From positions 51,411,080-51,475,079 of the forward strand of contig OY292276.1 in NCBI GenBank assembly GCA_958496175.1: 64,000 nt of DNA, written 5' to 3'. The translations under genes and the position numbers were made by a program. Source of the DNA: Sisyra terminalis. Its lineage: Eukaryota > Arthropoda > Insecta > Neuroptera > Sisyridae. Position 1 is the stretch's first letter, and each line of letters starts with the position of its first letter. Of this stretch, positions 24,536 to 34,532 are shown piece after piece. Under the pieces are notes generated by a model, which saw only the letters and a program-made list of their open reading frames with translations, searched no databases and was not told the DNA's origin.

Positions 24536-24699
24536 CACCTTCCAAATTTTTAGGGGGTACCACTGCTGGCTAAAGTCTTTCATCATGAAATCAATATGAG
24601 TTATTTGACCCTTGAATTGTTTTCAATTCAAGAGTTTCTTAATTTTTAACTAATAAATCATTTCTCTTTAGTTCAACTTTGACCTCGAATAACTTTTGA

Positions 24700-24990
24700 A
24701 GGAATAAATATATCAAAAACTTACAAGAAACCTTTTTTGTAGATCGTTTAATTTTCTACAAGAATATATTTTAATAATACCGAAATATTGTCACCAACGT
24801 GAGCTATAAAATTCCAAAATGCAAGAGAATATTGATCCCATGTTATTTAAATGGAAAATCGAAATTTGCGATTCGGCACCTCTTAATATTAATATTAAAA
24901 GCTTAAACTTTCACAGGATTTTTTTGTCATTCCCAACAATATTTTCGATTTAATTAAGAAAAAAAAATCATCATAAAAAATTAGTCTTTT
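24700..24990. mobile_element. Relic of the foldback family
   Basis: The stretch carries decayed family boxes in order: TTTGTAGATCGTTTAATTT (compare TTTGTAGAGCATTAAATTC at 57440), a GATTCGGCACCTCTTAATATT block reading into TTAATATTAATATTAA, AAACTTTCACAGGATTTTTT, CCCAACAATATTTTCGA and a terminal AAAAAAAAATCAT run. These match the right half of 56905-58110 and the right arm of 5152-6090. No inverted partner is found nearby, so it is a half element. Confidence 0.55.
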
Positions 24991-26741
24991 GTATATATAT
25001 TGCAAATAAAAAATTTGTTAAAAGCATTTAACTTTAGGTAAATTGAAACTATTTATATTTAATTTCATTAGTTCTAAGTGCAAATTGAAGTCATATTTTA
25101 TTTCCGCTAATTATTTGAAAATAAAAGGCAATTCGATTGTTGTAAGGCTGAAATGACTGAAATATAATATTGGTTCCAATAACTTAAGAATATTGATGTC
25201 GTTAACAATCCCATCTGTCTTTTAGGTAGGTCTCACTATTTTAATAAGCGACAGGTAGGATTTGACAGAAGTCTGAAATCAGGTGGATATCAAATTTCAT
25301 TACGACTCAGGTAAATGGTAAAAACGAAAAGATACTATTCGATAATGAGAAATGAGAACAACCAATTCGTCGAACCGTCAATAGTTAACTTCTCCAATCA
25401 GTCCAAAACAATAACATCCCCAGTACCACTGATGAAGGAAATTTTATACATTTATATATTGCCAAAAGGGAAATGAGAGTTTAGTTTGTTGTTTAACGTA
25501 AGTCACGATTTTCGTTTATACACACGTTAACAAAGGTTTTATTGTATGAAAAAATTAATAAAATGCATATTAAATTTTGCATGTAAGATTAAGAGCATCA
25601 AAGAATCCGCCCATACAGAAATTACACATCTTAACGAATTTACTCATCATAATTAATACCATTTCAAAAAGGTTTTCGAGCGGCTCTTCATCATCTCAAA
25701 TGTATCAACTTTCTATGTATATGTAAAACATTCACGAGAATATTCCGTCGAGTTTTAAAACTGCCGCATTTAATCGTCATTTTTTTATGATCATTATCAA
25801 TACATTTTTTGTATGAAAACGAATCTGAAGGCAAATAAAAGATTTTCTATCAATCACATATCTATTAAATGGATGGGCTTAAGTTGTTCAAGAAAAGTGT
25901 ATTATTTATTTCCAATATACCAATCCACTTCATAATACATACTATACTGCATTGCGTAGGGGAACAAATATTTAGCTTATGAACTGCATAAAGGGCGGTG
26001 CCTTTATGTTTGCCTATATATTCGGTGTACATTCTTCTGGATAAACGATCTTCCCAATAAGCTGGGTGAGATGTTGAGTTCCCAATGTGTGTTATTTCTA
26101 TTGTTCGGAGATTATCTGGCTGGGGTAGCTTGGAAAACAGGTAGCGTGTTATTCGTCACTATTTCGTAATCCATCACTCTTCTGTAATATATTCACCAAA
26201 TTCGTTTGTTCTATTTGATAGATATAAAAGTTTTTTTCAGTATGAGAACATTTTCGATTTTGTGTTACATATTCATATGTTAATATTCTGGGAAGACTAT
26301 TTGGAGAATCATATCGATTTCATAATTATGACGGTATTTCATTTCGGGTTTTTTTCAAGGCAATTTTTTACCAAGTAATGTTCAAGTTTGTAACCCTAAA
26401 CAATGTTGTATCTATTTTCAACATTGTGTATCATAAATTGTTTATTATTAGTCCAAGATCCAAGCACAAATTATGCTTTACATTATAATTTTTTGAAGTT
26501 TAAGTCCAATGCATATTTTCTTTTCTTTGGGGTTCGAAAATTACACCCATCTGTTAGTACATAAGCTGTATAAATTAGTCGATTGGTTTGTTCCTATTGT
26601 AGTCCTAGCGGTTTTCGCCAAACTAAAATGGTTGTTTAAGGAAATTTGATATTAATATCGGAATTAAAATTAGTTCTGACCAATCGTCATTTATGTTATT
26701 TATCTCTCGAATTAAACAATAGGATAGGACATTCTCATCTA
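24991..26741. other. AT-rich DNA without recognisable genes
   Basis: No supported gene. Less AT-rich patches at about 25370-25450 and 25980-26110 have no motif or splice structure that can be defended. Confidence 0.5.
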
Positions 26742-27363
26742 TCTATTATTATAAAGAGGAACGATTTGATTGTTTGTTTGCTTTGAATAGGCTCCGAAAC
26801 TACTTGAACGATTAGAAAAATTCTTTCACAGTTAGGAAGCTACTCTACTTCCGGTGAACATAGGCTATATTAAATTTTCAAAAAAATTAGGGATCCATAC
26901 TAAAACTCCAATAATGTGTGAAAAAATTATCAAAAAACTTTCTTACATCGCGTGCGCTGGCGATTTAACTAAAGAATGGAACAACCGAATTTAATGAAAC
27001 TTTATATTAAGATACAACACAATTACCCACGCACGTTAGGCTACTTATCATTCCTTAAAAATTATAAGGGAATGTATCCCCTACGTAAAAACTGAGGGAT
27101 GAAAAAAAATATTTTACTTTAGCTAGGCGAGTTATATATCATTGGAAAGGTATTTGAAAGTTGAAAAACGATCTTTATTAATATTTTTAGTTGAACTAAT
27201 GAAAAGCACAGTAATTTAATTTAAAGTACGAAAAATTGCCTTTTTGAAATATAAATGTTTTTATATATAATAATCTGACAGTAAACTTTTTTTTTTTACA
27301 AAATTGTTGTAAATAGATCTTTAGGATTGCTCAGTCAGGAAATATTAACGAAAAAAATGTAAT

Positions 27364-27396
27364 AGTAATAATAATAATAATAATAGTAATAAAGCT
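27364..27396 (+). repeat. TAA microsatellite
   Basis: About ten units of TAA/TAG trinucleotide lie inside the extra segment of Helitron-like element A. Confidence 0.85.
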
Positions 27397-27446
27397 TAAA
27401 GTAAAAACGTTTTTAAGACCGTGCATATATAAAATGGTGTATTTAT

Positions 27447-27560
27447 ATACTCCTCTGACTGATGAAATTTTAATATTCGGTGTATTCCTTATAGGAAGTA
27501 GACATGTGATAAAATTTGTTTTTTGAAAATCCTACCCTAACAGACAAGGGTGGATTCAGG
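27447..27560 (+). repeat. Dispersed repeat, copy 1
   Basis: CTGACTGATGAAATTTTAAT, then ATTCGGTGTATTCCTTATAG, then GAAGTAGRCATGTGATA recur at 46681-46795 in the same orientation with only a few changes over about 110 bp. It lies in the unique middle of Helitron-like element A and could be a captured fragment or a second insertion. Confidence 0.8.
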
Positions 27561-28085
27561 ATTTTTTTATGGGGGGGGTAATATCTTTTATTTGCAAGTG
27601 CGTGAAAGGGATCACGAAAAAAATTCGCAATTCCAGTCAGAAATCATCATAATGATAAATAATAAATAATTATATCATCATAATGATGAAAGAAATTTAA
27701 AATCCTCTTCCAGAGCAAAAGGCATACGCTAAATCGTGTATGGTGAACTTTGGACTATCCAATATGGTTTAATTATATAGTTGAAATTCAGTTATTTTAA
27801 TAATAAGTTTATAGATACATAATGGTTATACATGATTATGGAAAAACTGAGTTTCGTGCAATTATACAAATTTCAATTTCGCGGTTGTGTTGTACAGTGC
27901 AATAATGTAATAGTTTTTGGAAAAAGGTTTATTCGGGAATCGAAACAGTGCGATGGGGTTATTTTGACGCGAGTATTTTGATAACTTTCGACTTTTTTTG
28001 TCATAATTAAGACCGTATTTATTGAACTTGGCGATATTTTTTATTTATGTATAGATGCTGCTTAATTTACGGAGTATTTGGATCA

Positions 28086-28103
28086 CGGTAGGTATACCTA
28101 CCG
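28086..28103. repeat. Conserved 18-bp palindrome in Helitron-like element A
   Basis: CGGTAGGTATACCTACCG is a perfect palindrome. It is identical in the second copy of the family at 49015-49032, although the surrounding DNA has diverged. Confidence 0.9.
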
Positions 28104-28355
28104 TAGATTCAATGAAAATTAATTGATTATTGCATATAACTATTTTATTATTTTTGAGAAAAAAATTGAGGACTGTAAAGCATATTCTATGTTGTCATTA
28201 CAATTATCATTATTGGTATATTCAGAGAAAACTAAAAATATTGTGAATGGAGAATAGTTGATCGATCTATTTGGTAAAGAATGCCGACTCTTCAGTGCCA
28301 AGTCACCTGTGTAATGAGAAGGCGGGATGACAGGGTTGGCATCCCTTGCTGCTAG

Positions 28356-28937
28356 ATAATTGCATGTCTTTTATTTGCACCTCATTATGATGAGCCCAAA
28401 AGGATCTTCTGTCAGTAAACAAGTTTTACCATTTGTATTGTGTTAAAGATCAGCTGTTTACCTCACAAGTAGCATTTTCCTGTTGATGCTGTCGATGCGT
28501 TTGACATGTGATTATAAATCGATAATTTAACCACTTGAACGATAATAGCTAAGAGCCTGTGGGATACGGGTGGTTTTTTTTATTCGTTTCTACTGGAATT
28601 CGACGATTTTTTTTAAATTTTTTGAATAGTCTTTTGAATATTTTATGGGCATGATGTTAAGATAAGAAGGGATGGAAATGGAGATTTTTTTTAAATTAAA
28701 TATAATATATAGGTACTTATATAGGTTGGGGTTGATTTTGTTTGCCAAAAACATACTTAAACTTCAACCAAAATAAAGCAGTATATCTGCTAATTCTTGA
28801 TTAATAACAAATGCAATTTTAAAAGGATTTTCTAAGAAAACTATGTTTTCACCTTTAAACTAAGCTTTTTCTATTTTCATCCCCTTTTGCTTTCTTTAAT
28901 CATATTTTTGAAATTTTTCTTAAGAAGTAAATTTAAT
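28356..28937. other. AT-rich DNA without recognisable genes
   Basis: No gene recognised. The 28380-28500 part is less AT-rich than average but has no supported frame. Confidence 0.5.
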
Positions 28938-30743
28938 CTTTGTACTTATACAGCACTAATCTACTGGGACTAGTGCTTACATGTGATTGTCTATGGATTG
29001 AATGCACTTATTGCAACCCTATGCAGATTGTGCAATTTATTTGAAAAAAAAAGAAGTAAATTTACCTACACCAGAAGTATACTTCCAAAAATTTATCGTT
29101 CAGTCATGTGTTGTTAGGGTAGGTTTATTTGTGGTTTCAAAAATGGGAATCAAATATGAGAAATTATATCTATGTCCTAGAAGAAAGAAAAGGACCTGAA
29201 AAAGGTGTTAAGGGTGGAAAAATTACAAAAATGGATAAGATTTTTTATTTTTAAAAATTATTTTTAAATATTAAAATAAATGAATTGTGTACAACAATAA
29301 TACAAGTATTGTATTATGGATTGTGACCTAATTTATTGTTTTTGTTTTAAATTTACCATGCCCTCAATACTAAAGCTTCTATAAAATACTTTTCTTAAAT
29401 GAATATTTTAAAGAAATATAATACCAATTCTGAAACTGAGTTCAAACCGGGAGAGTTTCGAAAATTTTGGGTGGAAATTTGGAGTTTTTTCCTCCAATAT
29501 TTTCCCTTAATTCACATTTTGTGATACTAAATCAAAAATAATAAAGTGCTTTATTTCTTAATGATTTCCTCCCTTTCTTTTTAATTGGCTTAGTTGGCAA
29601 ATTTTTTTCTATTTTTTTTTTATGTACCATTATTATTATTTTTACTAAAAGAAAGGGAAATTAACGAACTAACAATGAAGAACAAGGAAAAGCTTCGTAG
29701 CAAAAACTTCAACAATAGAAAAAGATATAGGTAAAGAATATTTGGGAAAAGCTTAGTCGAAGAAAGCTTAATCGGAGTATAACAAACAAATAGGCAGGAC
29801 TATTGCGATATTGTATACTTTAAATTTATACGTACAAGCATTTTTTTCAATTTTTCCATCATTAAAAATCTTAGTTCTAAGGACATTTTAAGAAAATTGG
29901 CAAAGAAAACACAGCTTCAGGAAAAATCATTTCAGGAGCTAATATTCTTTGAAGTTTTGACTTTCGAAAAGAAAAGGTAAAGGAAAATTAGTTTGGGAAA
30001 AATGAGGTTTCCTGAAAATTAAGTTATAAGAAAATCTATAAATTTTATCATGAAAATGGGGTGAAGTATGAGAATATAATTGACAATGTTTTGATGTACC
30101 ATATTTCAATTATAATTTTACCCAGAGGCAACTCTTGACTAGATCGGGCAAGTTAAAATCGAATTATCTTTTCCTCACCGTATATTTTCGATTGTTCACT
30201 AATAAAACTTACATACGAAATTTTCACAAAATCAATTGGATATAATTTTATTAAACATAAGATTTAAATGAATTAATTTAATATGGCAAAAATTTGTACT
30301 TTTCATGGAGTTGAATGGATTTTTTTTGTTAGACAATATTATAAGTACCAAAACGTGAAAGCCAAAAAAAAATATGTATGGGAAAACATTCAGTATCTCC
30401 TAAAGATGAGCTTCACTAATGAGTTAAGCCAATTTTTATAGAGTTAATATCAACCATTCCATATCTTTGCATAACATTAAAGGTACCGAAAAGTATTATA
30501 ATTTTTTTAATACGGAACTAAACCACAAAATTTTGTTATAACTTTTGATTTTAAATCAATGATATATTCAGTCTCAATAGGACATCTATTGGTCAATTTT
30601 GACATCTAGTGGTCAATTTTTTTTTATTTTTTATTTTCAAATAAATTGCACAATCTGCATAGGGTTGCAATAAGTGCATTCAATCCATAGACAATCACAT
30701 GTAAGCACTAGTCCCAGCAGATTAGTGCTGTATAAGTACAAAG
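28938..30743. mobile_element. 1.8-kb element with 109-bp, nearly identical terminal inverted repeats
   Basis: The repeats at 28938-29046 and 30635-30743 start CTTTGTACTTATACAGCACT and are complementary over 109 bp with a single mismatch. That makes this the best-preserved long inverted repeat in the window. The 1.6-kb interior is AT-rich with no transposase; the frame at 29002-29199 runs out of the left repeat and shows no motif. The immediate flanks are similar (AAGTAAATTTAAT on the left, AAGTCAAATTTTTAAT on the right), which could be a decayed target duplication. The superfamily is not identified. Near-identity of the repeats implies recent insertion or gene conversion between the arms. Confidence 0.75.
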
Positions 30744-31757
30744 AAGTCAAATTTTTAATACCAAATTGATAAAAATCTATTGAAGACTAAGGAAAATGCC
30801 AAAAAAATGCATTTTGAACATATTTAAGCTTTCTATTATTTTACCACTTAGTAAAGGTGGTAACGACTGAAATAAATAGAAATCCGATGGAAAAACTTTT
30901 GACGATTATAGTGGATATGACAATATCACCCCACACCCCTTAATTTATTACTTTTTTTCAGGACTTTTCTTCTGCAGAGGAGTTTTGCTTTACCGTGTTG
31001 TAGCATAGAATTTTTTCTTCTAACAGTTTTCGGACACTTTTGGGTATTTGGTTGATCGACCAAAATTGATTACGATTACTTAAGAACTCTTCGGCATTTT
31101 GGCATACATTAGGCACCATTTCCTCTGTTAACTTCTTAGTAGTTAAACTTTTTGTTATTCTTTGTTGGTACCAGTTGAAGAAATGAAAATAATCGAATTT
31201 AAAGTTAAAAAAACTCATTTGGTATTAATGAACATCTAATGCACTAAGATAACTATTGAAAATACTTTTAGTAACAACTTTGATATTCTCCTACTCTGTG
31301 ATACTCGAAGAGCATATAATACCGAATTTATATTCCTTTTGGTTTTTGGTCTTACCATTTCAATAAAGACTTTGAAATATGAAATATTTTGCAATTTTTT
31401 ATAAGTTAGTAAGTCACTCCAATCATAAAATAACTTTATTACCACTTTAAAATAACTTATTAGTAGACAAATGGTAATTGAATGACTATAGCTTTAAAAA
31501 CGAAATTACATTCAGGACCATCAAATAAAAATATCTATCATACAAAATTACCGTTAGATTTGCCGTTTTTTTTACAATTTCATGAAAAAAATGGAATTTG
31601 AAACCTTTGATTATTTTATTTCCTACCAAAAATATTGTTCTGACATACACAGGAACACATAATTGTTTGCTTGGTATCCATTGCACCACGTATGAAAAAT
31701 CGTTGGTCTTAAAAATTTAAAATTTTATTTAACCAATTTTTATATAATTCAAATATC
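30744..31757. other. AT-rich DNA without recognisable genes
   Basis: Three minus-strand frames (30958-31218, 31236-31445, 31486-31689) lie in a row, but none shows a motif, start context or splice sites, and their composition is that of AT-rich noise. Confidence 0.5.
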
Positions 31758-31916
31758 AATTAATGGATAATAATATATATATATATATATATGTTTTTGA
31801 GACCCAATTAAAAAAAATTACTTTATTACGACGCGTTTCAACAGTTTTTGACTGTCATCATCAGGTAATAATTATTTTGTCCAAAATTTTTTTGTATATA
31901 TTATTATCCATTAATT
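31758..31916 (-). mobile_element. 159-bp inverted-repeat element carrying a hammerhead motif
   Basis: The ends AATTAATGGATAATAATATA (31758-31777) and its exact complement (31897-31916) bracket an (AT)n run, an AAAAAAATTACTTTATTACG block and a hammerhead motif on the minus strand. There is no coding capacity. Short retroelement-derived repeats with self-cleaving motifs are known (Penelope-like terminal repeats, SINE- or retrozyme-like repeats). Which class this belongs to cannot be settled here. Confidence 0.6.
31823..31871 (-). ncRNA. Hammerhead ribozyme motif, type I, short palindromic stem III
   Basis: Read on the minus strand: stem I TTATTAC (31871-31865), CTGATGA box (31864-31858), stem II GACAGT/ACTGTT closing a CAAAA-type loop, GAAA (31839-31836), then ACGCGT, whose palindrome forms a two-base-pair or dimeric stem III. 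Cleavage is predicted after the C at 31830 (GTC). The strand resumes with GTAATAA, which pairs perfectly over 7 bp with TTATTAC. All three helices and all conserved boxes are present. The one departure is a single extra U between the CTGATGA box and stem II. Self-cleavage is predicted, not shown. Confidence 0.65.
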
Positions 31917-32612
31917 TATTGTGACTCGGAAATAAATAAAATACTTGTCAACGTCAAATATCAATGATTCAAAATTGGTTCTTAATAATCCAAAAAGAAT
32001 TAGGTGTCGATGAATAAATTGTTCAACATTAACTTATTACGGTAAATATTTTGTTTTAGAGCTTTACTAAATTCACTTTGAATTAAAGGAAAGTAAATAA
32101 ACATAAGAAAAACAAAGAAAAGTAAAGAAATTATGTTGCAAAAAATAGTATGATTAAAATAAAAACTACTAAGCATAACTAATATATCAACTCAACCACA
32201 GTAATCGTTCCAAAAACATGCCAACTTAGCGATCCATTACGATCACAGCACAAAATTTATTCCTTTTGTATGATAATAGTTTATAATACAAATTAGCAAA
32301 GCAGAGTTTATCTTTGACGTTGTTATAGATTCACTGAAATTCAATTTGCCATGAAAATGAAATCTTAATTAAAATCCTTTCAAAAATGTGCGTGAAAATA
32401 ATTAATAGGCGAAATAAAGCGACCTCACATATTATTCCGGTCAGATGAGGTAAGCATAGGGGGAAACCGAAAAACCGGTGTTTGGATAAATCTTCAAGCT
32501 TGGCTCTTGGTATGGTAGGTAGAGAATATGTGTAGGGTAGAATGTAGATGTAGGCGCTTGACATAGTTGAATATGTGCAACGTTTGTTATTCCCTCGGGC
32601 GGTACAACTTAC
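31917..32612. other. AT-rich DNA without recognisable genes
   Basis: The minus-strand frame spanning 32331-32681 continues past a splice donor at 32612 and is unlikely to be read through. Otherwise nothing recognised. Confidence 0.5.
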
Positions 32613-32681
32613 GTGGACAATATGCTTGTTATGGAAAGTCCTTTGCAGCTCAGGTCTCTGGAGTGGGTGGTCCTTTGTCAT
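32613..32681 (-). other. Possible first coding exon, minus strand
   Basis: An ATG at 32681 opens 23 codons with G/C-ending preference (AAG GAC CAC ... CTC CAG ... GAG CTG ... AAC AAG CAT ATT GTC CAC). They end exactly at a consensus donor, CAC|GTAAGT (GT at 32612-32611). The surrounding 120 bp is less AT-rich than its neighbours, and an initiator-like TCAGTC lies about 50 bp upstream. Further upstream on the same strand, short AG and GTGAGT signals also occur (about 32850-32770). The product M-T-K-D-H-P-L-Q-R-P... is not recognised. It could equally be a chance patch. Confidence 0.25.
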
Positions 32682-33544
32682 CCTGTCAGGACACTGTCAT
32701 AGTTGAGTCGTCACAAATGACTGACGGACACAACAAATTTATTATCTTTCTTATTATCAACGTTTTTGTCTCTCTGAAAATATACCGCTTCGTTTCAAAG
32801 GATATTTTCCAACTCACCTGAATTTGAGATTTAACTGTAAAAACTGAAAAAAAAACCAAGTGATATGGGAAGGTATTGATTTCATTTTGAAGACTTTTTC
32901 GGGTTTTATATTTTGACTTGTATGGATTTTTTCTAAACACATTTGCAGACCACATTTTTAAGAAAAAAACAAACCTTTGTTCATTTGAAATTAATATCAT
33001 TTTGATTTAAATAAATTAATCAAATAAGCAATTAGGCTCTAATTGAGTACTAAATTGATTAATCGAATAAACATTCGGGTGATTCGATGATTAGTTAAGA
33101 AGACTATTTGAGGCCATTTTCACAAAGCTTTGATAGTCAGGGTTAACTAGACAATATTGTCGTAAGGATTGTAATTAATTACTGAAGAGTTAATTTATTT
33201 TGACTAAAGAAAGTGGTAACATTTATAAATTGTTTCCAACCCTGTAAGATTACCTTGAAAGATATTAAATTTGATTTTTCTTTTTTCAAAATTTATAGTG
33301 TGCAGATCAATGATTTTTCTTCTAAGACTAGCGATTTATAAGCAATTTTCCTTAAATTTTAATTTATAAAATTAAGAAAAAAAATAAGCTTTTGACTATT
33401 ACTTAATTTTTTATTCTATTTTAAGTATAAATTGCGGATATTTATATCCGCTTATTTTTTTTTTTGGAAAAACTAGTAAGCTAAATTAATGAATTTAAGT
33501 AGTACTTCCAGTAGTATTCAATAATATATTGAACGATTTGTAAA
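32682..33544. other. AT-rich DNA without recognisable genes
   Basis: The 104-codon minus-strand frame at 32686-33000 has no recognised domain. Confidence 0.5.
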
Positions 33545-34532
33545 ATTTTGTAATCCCGGTATTCATAAGTTTATATGCCGTTTTTTTTTAGAATTTACAG
33601 GAATTTTTTAAAATTATATTCACTATATGATCAGGAGTCACTATCCTAGCAAAATAGTTTACGCTCTTGTTTTTATATCACCCCAACGGGTGAAATTAAT
33701 TATTCTGTGAATACAAACTTGGAATTTAAAAATGCTATTTTATATAGATATAATAATTTTAAAACTGAAAAAGAATAAAAAAGACAAATAAATTTGAATT
33801 TGCCCAAGTTTAATTTAATAATTTTGTCTAATTTTTTTACCAATTGCCAATTCGGAAGAATTCGGTAAAGTTATCGGAGATGATGACACTTGTATTCATA
33901 GTGAAAAGGAATTGTTTCATGAAGAAAAATTAGAGTTATCTATCGATAGTTGAGAAAATTTCAACAAACTATATCCAAAATTAAATTCAGAAATCAGTTA
34001 CCAATATCCAAAATCATCCGACTTGTATTCGAATTAATTGAAGATGAGGGATTTAGAAATAAATACTTGGGAAAAGTATATCGTGCTTTGCGCTTTGCTA
34101 ACAGTACCACCAAAAATCGTAGATACTGAAAAAATGTTTTCGATAGAAGGTAATTACTACACAAAATTACGTTCCAAGCTTAATGACAGTGCAATTAATG
34201 CATTATGTTTATTAAGACCACATTTCAAAAATTTGTAATAGTATCATAGACTCAATAGTGATTTTTACTCTTTCTTGTGTTTTAAAAACTTATGATGTTC
34301 GATAATTCTTTAATTTCTTGTAATTTTTATAAACTATAAATAATTATAAGTTAGAATTGATCGTTGTGGTATTCACTCTCTCTAGTTTAACTGGCAAATA
34401 AAAGAAAGAATCATCTGTTATCTTTTATTTTTCCAAAATCTTTACTACCGTGTTAAAACCGATATTCCGGTATTGAGACCGAAAAAAACCGAATACCGGT
34501 ATTGAACTTTTAGTCCAGTATTGCAATCCCTA
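33545..34532 (+). mobile_element. Degenerate hAT element
   Basis: The right end reads ...CCAGTATTGCAATCCCTA (to 34532), giving the terminus TAGGGATTGCAATACTGG when read inward, with CCGGTATT repeats behind it (34455-34500). A weak counterpart, GTAATCCCGGTATTC, lies at about 33550. Between them is the tail of a hAT transposase (33837-34239). Much of the element is missing compared with a 2.5-4 kb hAT. A target duplication was not found. Confidence 0.6.
33837..34239 (+). pseudogene. hAT transposase C-terminal dimerisation domain, broken
   Basis: A single frame with two internal stops (near 33951 and at 34035) reads EEFGKVIGDDDTCIHSEK..., then EINTWEKYIVLCALLTVPP, then the hAT signature EKMFSIEGNYYTKLRSKL followed by NDSAINALCLLRPHFK and a TAA at 34237-34239. 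The pattern L-x-V-P, E-x-x-F-S, G, R-S-x-L and I-N-A-L-x-x-L is the conserved hAT C-terminal block used for dimerisation and catalysis. The BED finger and catalytic N-terminal half are not present. This is a dead fragment of a once-autonomous element. Confidence 0.85.

Larger units (their letters stand above)
26742..28355 (+). mobile_element. Helitron-like element A
   Basis: The 5' end TCTATTATTATAAAGAGG follows an A, and the first 200 bp match the 5' end of the element at 48749-49448 on the opposite strand, including GAATAGGCTCCGAAACTA and GGTGAACATAGGCTATATT. The shared right part includes TTCGGGAATCGAAACAGTG, GACGCGAGTATTTTGATAAC and the palindrome at 28086-28103. Relative to that copy, this one has about 950 extra bases (roughly 26945-27905). 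The 3' end is tentatively put at CTAG 28352-28355, just after a GGGATG/CATCCC hairpin (28324-28345). However, the next base is A rather than the expected T. No Rep/helicase is encoded. Confidence 0.55.

Noticed and set aside
30958..31689. Three consecutive minus-strand frames suggesting a gene
   Set aside because: They are in different frames, separated by stops, with no splice sites linking them and no recognised domain.
31770..31793. (AT)n microsatellite as an independent feature
   Set aside because: It is an internal part of the 159-bp inverted-repeat element.
32686..33000. 104-codon minus-strand frame as a gene
   Set aside because: No recognised domain and AT-type composition; only the adjacent ATG-to-donor stretch was kept as a weak exon candidate.
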